Positions 27,750-37,247 of a DNA stretch of 64,000 bases are shown in pieces. Made by a program: the position numbers and the translations under genes. Numbering within the stretch: position 1 is the stretch's first letter; every line of letters starts with the position of its first letter. The notes beneath the pieces are model-generated. The model was not told the origin of the DNA, did no database searches, and was given only the letters and a program-made list of their open reading frames with translations. Source of the stretch: Alloscardovia criceti DSM 17774 (GTDB lineage: Bacteria; Actinomycetota; Actinomycetes; Actinomycetales; Bifidobacteriaceae); the NCBI RefSeq assembly GCF_000376885.1, contig NZ_AQXR01000010.1, positions 372,001 through 436,000 on the forward strand, read 5' to 3'.

Positions 27750-29036
27750 TTAAGCTTCCCACTTAGTTGGCTGGATGACATCCTTACCACCCATATAAGG
27801 GCGCATAGCAGTAGGAATATTAATGGATCCATCCGCATTCTGATGGTTCTCCAAAATAGCCACAAGCCAGCGCGTGGTCGCCAAAGTACCGTTCAATGTT
27901 GACACTGGACGTGTACCACCCTCGTCTACACGCTCACGAATATTCAAGCGACGAGCCTGATACTCGGTGCAGTTAGACGTCGAGGTCAATTCGCGATAGC
28001 GACCCTGAGTTGGCACCCACGCTTCGCAGTCAAACTTACGTGCAGCGGAGGAACCCAAATCTCCAGCCGCAGTATCGATGATGCGGTAAGGCACTTCCAC
28101 CTTGCCCAGCATCTCCTGCTCCATAGCGAGCAAACGCTGATGCTCAGCCTGAGAGTCTTCCTGCTTAACATAGGTAAACATCTCCACCTTGTTGAACTGA
28201 TGGACGCGAATAATACCCATGGTGTCCTTACCGGCAGAACCCGCTTCACGGCGGTAGCAACTAGACCAACCCGCATAGCGCAAAGGACCATTGGACAAAT
28301 CGAGGATTTCATCCGCATGCATACCTGCAAGCGCCACCTCAGAAGTACCGACCAGATAGGAGTCATCTGGCTCACGCAAACGGTAAATTTCATCTGCATG
28401 GGCATTCAAGAATCCTGTGCCCGCCATAATTTCCGGTCGCACCAAGGTTGGCGTGGTGGTCATAATAAAGCCATTTTCTTCTGCTTGATCCACAGCCATG
28501 GTCAGCATAGCCAGCTCGAGACGTGCAATCGCGCCGCGCAGGAAGTAGAAGCGAGAGCCAGAAACCTTAGCGCCACGTGTCATATCAATGCCCGCTACGC
28601 CTTCGCCCAGCTCGAGGTGATTCTTTGGCTCGAAGCCCTCCGCAGCGAAGTCACGCGGCGTGCCGATTTCCTTGACGACAACGTAATCATCCTCGCCGCC
28701 TTCAGGAGCAGCATCTTCCACGACATTGGAGAACTTCCACATCAAATCTGTGTAAGCTTCCGTAGCCTTATCTGCCTCATCCTTGAACTGAGCAACCTGT
28801 GCTGCAAGTTCCTTTGTCTGAGCAATCAGAGCAGCCTTTTCCTCGGCTGGAGCTGAAGCCACCTTCTTGCCCATGCTCTTTTGCTGCGCACGTGCATCCT
28901 CAAAAGACTTGAGAGCGTCACGTCGCTTTTGATCAGCCTGGAGAGTTTCATCGACAAGTTCCACAGATTCGCCGCGCTTGCGCTGGGATTCCTTAACGAT
29001 ATCTGCATGTTCGCGAATAAATTGAATATCAAGCAT
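27750..29036 (-). CDS. serS: Seryl-tRNA synthetase
   Basis: This enzyme charges tRNA-Ser with serine. The 428 residues are the normal length: an N-terminal coiled-coil arm (about 1-110) that grips the long variable arm, then the class II catalytic core ([28 protein letters not shown] with motif 2 Arg, and motif 3 Arg in [13 protein letters not shown]). The ATG at 29036 is chosen because the family begins MLDIxFIRE; an ATG ten codons upstream would add unrelated residues. GATAAT lies nine bases before this ATG, and no ribosome-binding site is visible, so leaderless translation is possible. A cognate tRNA-Ser gene follows. Confidence 0.95.
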   Translation of the reverse strand: MLDIQFIREHADIVKESQRKRGESVELVDETLQADQKRRDALKSFEDARAQQKSMGKKVASAPAEEKAALIAQTKELAAQVAQFKDEADKATEAYTDLMWKFSNVVEDAAPEGGEDDYVVVKEIGTPRDFAAEGFEPKNHLELGEGVAGIDMTRGAKVSGSRFYFLRGAIARLELAMLTMAVDQAEENGFIMTTTPTLVRPEIMAGTGFLNAHADEIYRLREPDDSYLVGTSEVALAGMHADEILDLSNGPLRYAGWSSCYRREAGSAGKDTMGIIRVHQFNKVEMFTYVKQEDSQAEHQRLLAMEQEMLGKVEVPYRIIDTAAGDLGSSAARKFDCEAWVPTQGRYRELTSTSNCTEYQARRLNIRERVDEGGTRPVSTLNGTLATTRWLVAILENHQNADGSINIPTAMRPYMGGKDVIQPTKWEA

Positions 29037-29232
29037 ACTGTCAAAATTATCCGCAAATATTGACATTACAGAGCTTTACCACGGTATGGGAGCTGAGAAT
29101 CTCATATGACGCTCCATAATTTCACATTCCTTGAATTATTTCCATAAATCACGCCACGCGGAAGAGCCTCAGTATTATGGAGCAGTTGTGTAATTCTCAA
29201 AGTTTTTCCACTCCATAGGGGCCTTCCTCGGT

Positions 29233-30405
29233 ATGAATGAAACTATGAGCATGAGCTGGGGCATTTTCACAACGACAGTGGCGGTTATCGCAGTCGTTCT
29301 TCTTATTGTTATTGGTATTTCCATTAGCGTACGCAAGGATCGAAAACAACAACAAATTGCCGCAGCCGATGAACGCGTCAGCGATGAAAAAATTACCTAC
29401 GCTTTTATCATTAATCCTTCCAAACCTGAGGCTCCAGAAGCTTTTGCCTATATCAAAAAATACTGTGCAGACCACGGCATCGACAATCCGCTCTACATTG
29501 AGACCCAGCTAGATTACGACGGTCGTGCCTGTGCAGAAGAGGCTTTAAGGCGCGGCGCCGACGTCGTCATTGCTGTGGGCGGCGATGGTACCGTGCGCAC
29601 GGTATCCAGTGCTATGGCCTACTCCACCCATGCTTTCGGCATTATTCCTATCGGCACGGGTAATTTATTTGCCCGCAACGTGGGCATTCCTGTCAACAAC
29701 ATTGAAGCCGCTATGAGCATTGCCACCTCTCATGGAAGTCGCCGTGTGGATATGGGACGTATGAGCCTTTTGGACTCCTCTGAGCCTGAGCACGAGCATG
29801 GATTCCTCGTAATCGCCGGCGCAGGCTTTGATGCCTATATGATTAACGACACCGACCCTGCTTTGAAGGCGAATATCAGCTGGATTGCGTACTTTGTAGC
29901 CGCTTTTCGCCATCTGTTTGGAAAGAAAAGCCGTGGCACTATACTTATCCGCGATGCGCAAGGCATGGATCGCACGATTGAAGATGCCCAATTTAGAACG
30001 ATTATGGCCGGAAATTGCGGAAATATCCCGGGCTTTAGTTTGATGCCGGATGCCGAGTTTGACGACGGTCTGCTGGATATCGAAACCATTGATACACGCG
30101 GTGGTCTCATCGGCTGGTTCAGCCTGTTTTGGGATGTGGTCCATAAAACGGTAACGCGCCGCTCCGAGCAATCACCGTTTGCCACGCATGCGACAATTCG
30201 CCAGTATCAAGGCGTCAGTGCCGAGGTAATTCTTGGTAAACCGGTGCTTGCTGAGGTGGATGGTGATATTTTAGGCAAAACAAATCACTTCATGTTTTCC
30301 ATCGATCGCAGGGCTTTACTCGTGCGTGTGCCTCAGCCGGGCGCAGCCGTAGAGCAAACCGGTACCCTGCCAGCGGTGGATGCTCAGATAAACTCTGCAC
30401 ACTAA
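29233..30405 (+). CDS. Diacylglycerol/lipid kinase family protein
   Basis: This enzyme probably phosphorylates a lipid such as diacylglycerol at the inner membrane face. The 390 residues begin with one membrane helix (about 10-32), followed by the DAGK catalytic domain with VVIAVGGDGTVRTV and GIIPIGTGNLFARN, and the YegS-like C-terminal domain. The added N-terminal helix is an actinobacterial variation on the usual soluble form of about 300 residues. The start is uncertain: ATGs at 29233, 29245 and 29251 are all in frame and none has a clear ribosome-binding site. It is divergent from serS. Confidence 0.85.
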   Translation: MNETMSMSWGIFTTTVAVIAVVLLIVIGISISVRKDRKQQQIAAADERVSDEKITYAFIINPSKPEAPEAFAYIKKYCADHGIDNPLYIETQLDYDGRACAEEALRRGADVVIAVGGDGTVRTVSSAMAYSTHAFGIIPIGTGNLFARNVGIPVNNIEAAMSIATSHGSRRVDMGRMSLLDSSEPEHEHGFLVIAGAGFDAYMINDTDPALKANISWIAYFVAAFRHLFGKKSRGTILIRDAQGMDRTIEDAQFRTIMAGNCGNIPGFSLMPDAEFDDGLLDIETIDTRGGLIGWFSLFWDVVHKTVTRRSEQSPFATHATIRQYQGVSAEVILGKPVLAEVDGDILGKTNHFMFSIDRRALLVRVPQPGAAVEQTGTLPAVDAQINSAH

Positions 30406-30486
30406 ACTCTGCATTAAAGCACACATCCCATCTGTGCGTTTAACACTCCTGCCCTTGCAAATGAAGGCGTAGAGTACCTCTTATGG

Positions 30487-30492
30487 CACAAT
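30487..30492 (+). promoter_or_regulatory. -10 element of pgm, leaderless type
   Basis: CACAAT ends seven bases before the ATG at 30500. The in-frame ATG at 30491 overlaps the element itself. Confidence 0.5.
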
Positions 30493-30499
30493 GGAGTAT

Positions 30500-32176
30500 A
30501 TGGTAGCTAATAATGCAGGCATGCTTGCCACAGACAATGATTTAGTTGATATCGATGCTCTGATTGGAGCATATTACGATGAAGTTCCCGATTCTTCTGT
30601 AGCTTCCGAACGTGTTATTTTTGGAACATCTGGTCACCGCGGCTCAGCTCTGAAACGCACCTTCAACGAAGCACATATTGTGGCAATTTCCCAGGCAATT
30701 GCCGAATATCGAAAGAATGCGCAGATCACCGGACCTTTGTATTTAGGTCGCGATACTCACGCACTAAGCCTTCCAGCATGGAAAACTTCGATTGAAGTTC
30801 TCATTGCGAACGGTGTGCGCGTGCGCATCGATGCACATGATGATTACACTCCTACGCCTACGGTTTCACAGGCCATTTTGACGCACAACCGCGCAGCCGA
30901 TGGCACCCAGCGATTCAGCGGTCCAGACATTGCGGACGGCATCGTGGTCACCCCATCACATAACCCTCCAACGGATGGCGGATTTAAGTATGACCCAACG
31001 ACCGGTGGCCCGGCATCGGCAGAAATTACTACTGCGATTGCAAACCGCGCAAATGAATTGCTGGACAATTGGAAGTCCGTAAAGCGCATTCCATTTGAGC
31101 AGGCTATTAAGTCGGATTTGATTGAGCGATTCGACTTCCGCCAGCATTACGTAGAAGATCTGAAGAATGTCATCGATTTTGATGCCATTCGCTCCTCCGG
31201 CGTGCGCCTCGGTATCGACCCTTTGGGTGGCGCTTCGGTAAATTACTGGCCATTGATTAATGAAATCTACGGCACAAATATTGGTGTGCTCAATCCTGAG
31301 GTGGATCCTCAGTGGTCCTTTATGACGCTGGATCACGATGGCAAGATTCGCATGGACCCTAGCTCTCCATACGCTATGAAGGGCTTGCTGGACCGTCTCA
31401 ACGCCGGCGCATGGGAGCAGTATGATCTCGTGGGCGGCACGGATCCAGATGCCGATCGCCATGGCATCGTCTGCCCCGGCACAGGCGTCATGAATCCAAA
31501 CCACTACATCGCAGTGGCGGTGGAGTATCTCTTTGGTGGTAATCGTCCACACTGGCCTGAAACAGCCGGCGTAGGCAAGACCCTAGTCTCCTCCAGCTTG
31601 ATTGACCGTGTGGTGGCATCCATCGGCGCTAAGCTCGTCGAAGTACCTGTGGGCTTCAAATGGTTTGTGGATTCGCTCTTTAGCGGAGAAGTTGGTTTTG
31701 GTGGTGAAGAGTCCTCCGGCATGAGCTTCTTGCGCATGGATGGTCACGTCTGGACCACTGATAAGGACGGACTTATCCCGGACCTTCTGGCCGCAGAAAT
31801 TACCGCAAAAACGGGCAAGAATCCTGCGCAGTTGCACGCAGATTTGGTCGAACGCTTTGGCCAAAGCTGGTACACACGCGTAGATACGCCTACCACGTTG
31901 GAAGCCAAGCAGAAGTTCGCCAGTCTGACGGCAGATTCTGTCACCGCCACTACCGTAGCGGGTGAAGAAATTACTGCAAAAATGACGACGGCTCCTGGCA
32001 ATGGAGCAGCTATCGGTGGTTTGAAGGTCTGCACGAAGAATTCTTGGTTTGCAGCACGCCCATCCGGCACGGAAAACATCTACAAGGTGTATGCTGAGTC
32101 CTTCACCTCTCCTGAAGCTTTGGACGAGGTTATCGCTCAAGCAAACCAGGTCGTGAGCGACGCATTAGCAGATTAA
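30500..32176 (+). CDS. pgm: Phosphoglucomutase (alpha-D-glucose phosphate specific)
   Basis: This enzyme interconverts glucose-1-phosphate and glucose-6-phosphate, linking the Leloir and glycogen routes to central metabolism. It has 558 residues from the ATG at 30500. The phosphate-binding N-terminal motif is FGTSGHRGS, the phosphoserine loop is VVTPSHNPPTDGGFKY, the metal site is GGTDPDADRHG, the sugar loop is GGEESSGMSF, and the C-terminal phosphate site is RPSGTENIYK. The longer start at 30491 is only three codons away and cannot be fully excluded. The RNase HI gene follows after 20 bases, so they are probably co-transcribed. Confidence 0.93.
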   Translation: MVANNAGMLATDNDLVDIDALIGAYYDEVPDSSVASERVIFGTSGHRGSALKRTFNEAHIVAISQAIAEYRKNAQITGPLYLGRDTHALSLPAWKTSIEVLIANGVRVRIDAHDDYTPTPTVSQAILTHNRAADGTQRFSGPDIADGIVVTPSHNPPTDGGFKYDPTTGGPASAEITTAIANRANELLDNWKSVKRIPFEQAIKSDLIERFDFRQHYVEDLKNVIDFDAIRSSGVRLGIDPLGGASVNYWPLINEIYGTNIGVLNPEVDPQWSFMTLDHDGKIRMDPSSPYAMKGLLDRLNAGAWEQYDLVGGTDPDADRHGIVCPGTGVMNPNHYIAVAVEYLFGGNRPHWPETAGVGKTLVSSSLIDRVVASIGAKLVEVPVGFKWFVDSLFSGEVGFGGEESSGMSFLRMDGHVWTTDKDGLIPDLLAAEITAKTGKNPAQLHADLVERFGQSWYTRVDTPTTLEAKQKFASLTADSVTATTVAGEEITAKMTTAPGNGAAIGGLKVCTKNSWFAARPSGTENIYKVYAESFTSPEALDEVIAQANQVVSDALAD

Positions 32177-32196
32177 TTGTAGAAACTGATTAATTT

Positions 32197-33198
32197 ATGG
32201 ACATCGACTTTACAGTTACCGTATCTACGGACGGCAGTGCGCTCAACAATCCCAACGGTCCTATGGGCTGGGGTTGGGCAGAGCACACGGATAAAAATCC
32301 CGGTGGCGTTATCACCAGCATTACCGGTCACGCAGAGGACTGTGGCGGCGCTTCGAATGGTACCAACCAAATCGGAGAGCTGGCGGCAGTCCTGCAGTGC
32401 TTGCGCGCACATCCGGGTGCTTATCCACTGATTATCGAAACCGATTCGCAGTACGCTATTAAATGCTCCACCATTTGGCTAGTCGGTTGGAAAAAGAATG
32501 GCTGGAAGAATTCTCAGAAAAAGTCTGTGAAAAACGTGGAACTCATTCGCGCTATTGATGCCGAGCTCACCGCACGTGAGGGATCTGTTAAATTCGAATG
32601 GGTCAAGGGTCATGCAGGTAATTTCTATAACGAAAAAGTCGATGATTTGGCCCGTGGTTTTGCAGAAAAAGCCGGAAAGAAGTTGGTCGAAGGCTACATG
32701 CCGGACGAGGGGTGGCAGGTCCTGCTCAACGGAGCATTTGCGGATTTAGTAGAATTGCCGAGCGATTATGGCACCCAGAGTAAATCCTCTGATTCGGCTT
32801 CTGCTCCTGCCCCGGCTTCTGCTTCACAGGCGCTATTCGATGCTGAAGATTTTGTATCATCCAGCACACAGCAAACACCATCAGCCCCTGCACAGACAAA
32901 TGCTGAAGCCGCAGAAGCACAGACAGACGCAGTCGAAGAAACAGCTTCTTCTCCTGCTCCGACTCCGGTCTCGAAACCACAATTTTTCGATCAGGCACTG
33001 TTTGAAGAGGACAACACAACGCTGAGTGAAGAGCTGATTTCACGACTGAATCAAGCCACAGAACGTTTCGATTTAGCTGCGCAACGTTTGCAATTAGCAA
33101 GCGAACACATGGATCAGGCGGTAGCAAAGCTGGATGAAGCAATTCGCCGCTTTGATGATGTGAGCTGGAAAAACAATCATCAGGACACGCTGTTTTAG
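32197..33198 (+). CDS. rnhA: Ribonuclease HI with long C-terminal extension
   Basis: The enzyme cuts RNA in RNA-DNA hybrids. The N-terminal 150 residues are a full RNase H domain with the acidic residues in [28 protein letters not shown] and EKVDDLARG. The protein is 333 residues, about twice the family size. The added part is a Ser/Ala/Pro/Gln-rich disordered region (about 200-270) and a C-terminal helix with heptad-like spacing (about 283-322). The ATG at 32197 has no obvious ribosome-binding site and lies 20 bases after pgm. The extension may tether the enzyme to a partner. Confidence 0.88.
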   Translation: MDIDFTVTVSTDGSALNNPNGPMGWGWAEHTDKNPGGVITSITGHAEDCGGASNGTNQIGELAAVLQCLRAHPGAYPLIIETDSQYAIKCSTIWLVGWKKNGWKNSQKKSVKNVELIRAIDAELTAREGSVKFEWVKGHAGNFYNEKVDDLARGFAEKAGKKLVEGYMPDEGWQVLLNGAFADLVELPSDYGTQSKSSDSASAPAPASASQALFDAEDFVSSSTQQTPSAPAQTNAEAAEAQTDAVEETASSPAPTPVSKPQFFDQALFEEDNTTLSEELISRLNQATERFDLAAQRLQLASEHMDQAVAKLDEAIRRFDDVSWKNNHQDTLF

Positions 33199-33275
33199 CG
33201 AAACCTCGAATACACTCAACATATTCAAAATTCCAGCGCAAGCGTAGACTGATTACACACTATAAAGGAGGAAAT

Positions 33276-33968
33276 ATGGCAACTCAGGATGAACTGAAGA
33301 AGGCAGCAGGCATCGAAGCTGCAAAGCTTGTCAAGGACGGCATGACCGTTGGCCTGGGCACCGGCTCAACTGTGCGCTTCTTCGTAGACGAATTGGGTCG
33401 TCGCGTACAAGAAGAAGGTTTGAAGTTTACGGGCGTTACCACATCGGTACGCACGAAGGAGCAGGCTGAAGGTTACGGTATCACCATCGTAGATGTAGAC
33501 GATGTGGAACGCATCGATGTCACGGTTGACGGCGCAGACGAGGTGGATGACCGTTTCGATGGCATCAAGGGCGGCGGCGCAGCATTGCTGTGGGAAAAGA
33601 TCGTGGCTACCAACTCTGACAAAATCGTATGGATTGTAGACGAATCTAAGGTCGTATCCACCATCGGCAAATTCCCTCTGCCTGTGGAAGTCATCCCATT
33701 CGGCGCAGATCATGTGGTCAAGCTCTTCGAAAAGAAGGGTTACAAGCCAACGTTGCGTCTCGATGCTCAGGGCGAGCCTGTACGCACGGATGAAAAGAAC
33801 TACGTGGTGGACTTGCATCTGGAGCGCATTGATCATCCTCAGGAGCTCGCAGAAGACTTGATCCACACCGTTGGCGTGGTCGAGCACGGATTGTTCCTCA
33901 ACATGGTCGACACCGTTATCGTGGGCGATGAAAACGGCCCACGCATTTTGACGAACCCAAATAAGTAG
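33276..33968 (+). CDS. rpiA: Ribose-5-phosphate isomerase A
   Basis: This enzyme interconverts ribose-5-phosphate and ribulose-5-phosphate, feeding the bifid shunt and nucleotide synthesis. It has 230 residues, the usual length. Key motifs are [15 protein letters not shown] (substrate phosphate), TVDGADEVD with the catalytic aspartates, and [12 protein letters not shown] with the Lys. The ATG at 33276 follows AAAGGAGG at ideal spacing. Codon bias is strong, as expected for a central-carbon enzyme. Hairpins follow the gene. Confidence 0.95.
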   Translation: MATQDELKKAAGIEAAKLVKDGMTVGLGTGSTVRFFVDELGRRVQEEGLKFTGVTTSVRTKEQAEGYGITIVDVDDVERIDVTVDGADEVDDRFDGIKGGGAALLWEKIVATNSDKIVWIVDESKVVSTIGKFPLPVEVIPFGADHVVKLFEKKGYKPTLRLDAQGEPVRTDEKNYVVDLHLERIDHPQELAEDLIHTVGVVEHGLFLNMVDTVIVGDENGPRILTNPNK

Positions 33969-34015
33969 TCCTTGTGCGATTGCACAATCACATGCACAAT
34001 CGCACACATAATCAC

Positions 34016-34051
34016 AGCTGAGCACGTGTACCCCACATGCTCAGCTTTTTT
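34016..34051 (+). terminator. Rho-independent terminator downstream of rpiA
   Basis: The stem AGCTGAGCA / TGCTCAGCT is followed by TTTTT. A weaker inverted repeat (TGTGCGATTG / CAATCGCACA, 33973-34006) lies between it and the rpiA stop. Confidence 0.8.
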
Positions 34052-34081
34052 ATTGCCTTTATTGCTTTTTTCCTTATAAAA

Positions 34082-34107
34082 AAGCCCTCACCCGCAGGCA
34101 AGGGCTT
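34082..34107 (-). terminator. Rho-independent terminator downstream of the acyl-CoA synthetase
   Basis: On the minus strand AAGCCCT / AGGGCTT forms a stem followed by a run of six T. It ends the leftward transcript about 30 bases after the stop at 34140. Confidence 0.75.
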
Positions 34108-34139
34108 AACAAGGCTTAACGGTGCTTAACTAGGGCAAA

Positions 34140-35972
34140 TTACTTGGATTTCGCTCCATAAATATCGTTATCGATAATATCCGCGAATCTGTCCACGATA
34201 ACGTTGCGCTTTGCCTTGAGACTGGCTGTCAGCATGCCATTATCTTGGGTAAAACTCTCAGTCAAAATCTTGAATTTACGAATCGACTCAGCCCTCGACA
34301 CTTGCTCGTTAGCATGGCTTACCGCTTGTTCAACTTCCGCAATAACCAACGGATTTTCGGCCGCCTCGGCAAGTGTACTCACTTCAGCAGCATTCTGCGC
34401 CTTCAACCACGCATTCGTATCGTTCATATCGAGCGTAACCAACGCGGCAATAAACGGCTTTTTGTCGCCAATAACCACACATTGATCCACGACTGGGGAA
34501 ATCATGACAGAAGATTCCAACCCTACCGGGGACACATTCTTCCCACCGGCAGTGATAATCACATCCTTCTTACGCCCAGTGATCGTGATAAAACCGTCCT
34601 CGTCTATATCTCCTAAATCACCGGTATGCAGCCAGCCATCCGCGATTTGCGTTTCCGTAATTTCTGGATGGTTGTGATATCCGCGGCAAATGCTCTCCGA
34701 CTTTATACACAGCTCTCCATCATCGGCAATACCAAAAGTAATGCCCTCCAAAGGTAGGCCTACGGTGCCAATTTTGTATCCCTGGGTCGGATTTACACAG
34801 GCTGGCGCACAAGTTTCCGTCATGCCATACCCCTCCAGCAAAGGCAGTCCCACACCATTAAAGAAGTGCGCAATGGAAGCATCCAGCGGGGCACCGCCAG
34901 ACACCGCAAAATCCACCTGTCCACCAAATACATCCAAAATATTTTTGTAAATCAGATGGTCGTAAATATTGTATATTCTCTGCTGCATCCAGCTCAGCTT
35001 CTCGCCAGACTGTTGCATATGCGACCACTGACGCGCCATAGAAGCCGCACGCTCAAAAAGTTGACCAGCAAAGCCTTGTCCCGCCTTCTGCACAGCTGCA
35101 TTGTACACCTTTTCAAAAATGCGTGGCACGGCCAAAATAAAGGTTGGCATAAAGGTCTGGAAGTCGTCGATAATCGTTTTCATATTGCCCGAAAGGCCGA
35201 GCACCGTATCCGAGCCAATGCAGTAGAACTGCATATAGCGCGCAAACACATGAGCCAGTGGCAGGAAGAGCAAAAGTCGCGCTCCACCCTCACGCCAGCA
35301 AATATCAGGCATGGATTGGATGCCCGAGTAGGCCGCAAATACGAAATTGCGATGGCTGAGCTCAATGCCCTTTGGCGTACCCGTGGAACCTGAAGTGTAA
35401 ACGATGGTGGCCAGCGTATCACCGGAAACCTGACGCATTCTGCTCTCCAGCACTTCATCGGCAATATCCGCACCCGTCTGCATAATATCCTTCACAAACG
35501 GCACCGGTGCATTCTCATCATCCATCACAAACACAGTGAGTAGCTGCGGAATATCCTCACGAATTTCCGTAATTTTTGCCTTCTGATCTGCGTCTTCTAC
35601 GAAAAAGTATTCGATGTGCGAGTCCAGAACGATGTTTTTAATCTGCGCTGGCGAATTCGTTTCATACACAGGTACGGTTACCGCGCCAATGCTCATAATG
35701 GCAAGATCCAACGCAGTCCATTCCCAGCGCGTGTGAGACAAAATGCCCACGGCTGTTCCCTGCTCTACGCCCAGTTTGATAAGACCTTTAGCCAAACCAC
35801 GCACGATATCTTGGAATTCTTCTGCGGTGTAGGAAGCCCACGTGCCTTCTGCATTCTTGTATTCGATCAGTGTCTCGTGGGCTACACGGTGCACACGTTG
35901 GGCAAGAATTGAAAAGACATTATTATCCGAGTAAATGGGCACGGAAATTGGACGCGTGTATTCCTTGAGCAT
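34140..35972 (-). CDS. Long-chain fatty acid-CoA ligase (AMP-binding)
   Basis: This enzyme activates long-chain fatty acids with ATP and CoA at the membrane, probably to reuse exogenous fatty acids. It has 610 residues, typical of FadD15-like enzymes. Landmarks are the AMP-binding P-loop YTSGSTGTPKGIEL, SGGAPLD, EGYGMTETCAP, the hinge HTGDLG and GRKKDVIITAGGKNVSP. The ATG at 35972 is preferred to a GTG two codons earlier because GAAGG lies at better distance. It is monocistronic. Confidence 0.9.
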   Translation of the reverse strand: MLKEYTRPISVPIYSDNNVFSILAQRVHRVAHETLIEYKNAEGTWASYTAEEFQDIVRGLAKGLIKLGVEQGTAVGILSHTRWEWTALDLAIMSIGAVTVPVYETNSPAQIKNIVLDSHIEYFFVEDADQKAKITEIREDIPQLLTVFVMDDENAPVPFVKDIMQTGADIADEVLESRMRQVSGDTLATIVYTSGSTGTPKGIELSHRNFVFAAYSGIQSMPDICWREGGARLLLFLPLAHVFARYMQFYCIGSDTVLGLSGNMKTIIDDFQTFMPTFILAVPRIFEKVYNAAVQKAGQGFAGQLFERAASMARQWSHMQQSGEKLSWMQQRIYNIYDHLIYKNILDVFGGQVDFAVSGGAPLDASIAHFFNGVGLPLLEGYGMTETCAPACVNPTQGYKIGTVGLPLEGITFGIADDGELCIKSESICRGYHNHPEITETQIADGWLHTGDLGDIDEDGFITITGRKKDVIITAGGKNVSPVGLESSVMISPVVDQCVVIGDKKPFIAALVTLDMNDTNAWLKAQNAAEVSTLAEAAENPLVIAEVEQAVSHANEQVSRAESIRKFKILTESFTQDNGMLTASLKAKRNVIVDRFADIIDNDIYGAKSK

Positions 35973-36170
35973 TCTCACAACCTTCGTATTTCTCTATAGA
36001 TAAATTCATTGTATTGCGAGCACTCTAAGAGTTTCGGTGTAAGGCATGCGTATGGACACGGGCTGGGCAATCGCATGGAGAATAAACACGTGGAGAATAG
36101 AGAGAAGAAAATGGAGAAATGAAAAAGGAGCAAACCCTGTGGGCTTACTCCTCAAACACTTAAATTAAGA

Positions 36171-36260
36171 CTACTTACGCTGGTGGCGAGTCTTACGCAG
36201 CATTTTGCGGTGCTTCTTCTTACTCATCCGCTTGCGGCGCTTCTTGATGACCGAACCCAT
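36171..36260 (-). CDS. 30S ribosomal protein bS22-type basic peptide (AURKAIP1/COX24 domain)
   Basis: This 29-residue peptide (MGSVIKKRRKRMSKKKHRK and onward) is almost entirely Lys, Arg and His. It matches the small actinobacterial ribosomal protein found at the decoding centre, with the conserved GSVIKKRRKRM-KKKHRK core and the K-x-R-x-Q-R-R/K end. The ATG at 36260 has AGAGGAGG a few bases upstream. It is too short for ordinary gene finders. It stands alone between the acyl-CoA synthetase and a membrane-protein gene. Confidence 0.93.
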   Translation of the reverse strand: MGSVIKKRRKRMSKKKHRKMLRKTRHQRK

Positions 36261-36397
36261 CAGAGCCTCCTCTAGTAAATTGACAACTTTCCCTATGTTA
36301 CTACGCATTGCAGACGGAGAGCCGATTTTCTCAAAATTTTCTCAAGTTTTGCGGCTGGTGCGAGAAAAACGTGGTATAACCCCGCCTTGGTTTAGGG

Positions 36398-37141
36398 CTA
36401 GTACGGGAAGCTCGAGAAGAAATTATTCACCGCATTCTTAGGGCCGGTGGCTTGGAAAATCATCGTATCATTTTGCCACACCACGACGGATTTGCTGCCA
36501 TCTTCAGCATCTGCGTGAATTTCGTAGGTGCCCGTTTCGTTACCACCCACATTGACCTTGCCTGAAGCAGTTGCTTGGTTTCCCAGCGCTACGATTAAGG
36601 AATCATACTTTTCTTTAGCGTACTGAGCGGAAGTCCACTGACCGAAAATGATAGAAATATCCGCCTGAGAATCTCCCGTGGTATACGTCACTTCGTATTC
36701 TTCAACCGGGGAAGCCGCCTCCCATGACGTGGTGGTCTTCACCTCGCCGCGCGCATAAGAACCCACCGTATCCGGCAAGATTTTCTGCATCTGCGTAGCA
36801 TTTTCCGGTAACGCCACCGGGTCCACGGCCACTACTTCAGCTTGACCTGTGGCTGTAGCAGAACTATTCGACGCAGTTTTCAGTGCCCATCCAGGCCACA
36901 CAAAAGCGGACACAAGAGCCAGCACGATGATGCCGATAATCACGCCAATCACAATGCTGCGATTGCGATGAGAGACCTTATGCTGCTCCAACGCCTCTTT
37001 GGCAGCCTCTTGAGCCGACTGGGATGCGGCCTGGCTCTCTGGGTTCGCTGCATGCTGCGTGGTCGAATGTGTGCGAACCTCATGGCTCGCATTCTCTGCT
37101 TGCTCCTGCTTGTGTGAATCTGCACTACTGCTTTCAGTCAT
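36398..37141 (-). CDS. Membrane-anchored extracytoplasmic protein, unknown function
   Basis: This protein has 247 residues. The first 75 are hydrophilic, rich in Gln, Ser, Ala and His, and cytoplasmic. One membrane helix (about 78-100) is followed by a 145-residue outer domain with alternating polar strands, containing EYEVTYTTGDSQADISIIFG and ending near NNFFSSFPY. I recognise no family. The ATG at 37141 is six bases after AACAAT and has no ribosome-binding site. The longer open frame includes the promoter and is rejected. It is divergent from a DUF975 membrane protein. Confidence 0.7.
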   Translation of the reverse strand: MTESSSADSHKQEQAENASHEVRTHSTTQHAANPESQAASQSAQEAAKEALEQHKVSHRNRSIVIGVIIGIIVLALVSAFVWPGWALKTASNSSATATGQAEVVAVDPVALPENATQMQKILPDTVGSYARGEVKTTTSWEAASPVEEYEVTYTTGDSQADISIIFGQWTSAQYAKEKYDSLIVALGNQATASGKVNVGGNETGTYEIHADAEDGSKSVVVWQNDTMIFQATGPKNAVNNFFSSFPY

Positions 37142-37147
37142 GCCACT

Positions 37148-37153
37148 ATTGTT
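37148..37153 (-). promoter_or_regulatory. -10 element of the 36398-37141 gene, leaderless type
   Basis: AACAAT on the minus strand (within TAACAAT) ends six bases before the ATG at 37141. The spacing helps decide the start. Confidence 0.45.
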
Positions 37154-37247
37154 ACACAAATTTGAGACGAGTATGTCTATATGCAAACTGCTTCCAAAGT
37201 ACTGATAAAATTAAAATTACTCTAGAAAAGAAAGAGAAGGTAGCGCC

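Noticed and set aside
28140-28856. 238-codon plus-strand open frame inside serS
   Set aside because: It is antisense to serS with Cys/His/Arg-rich composition; serS is unambiguous.
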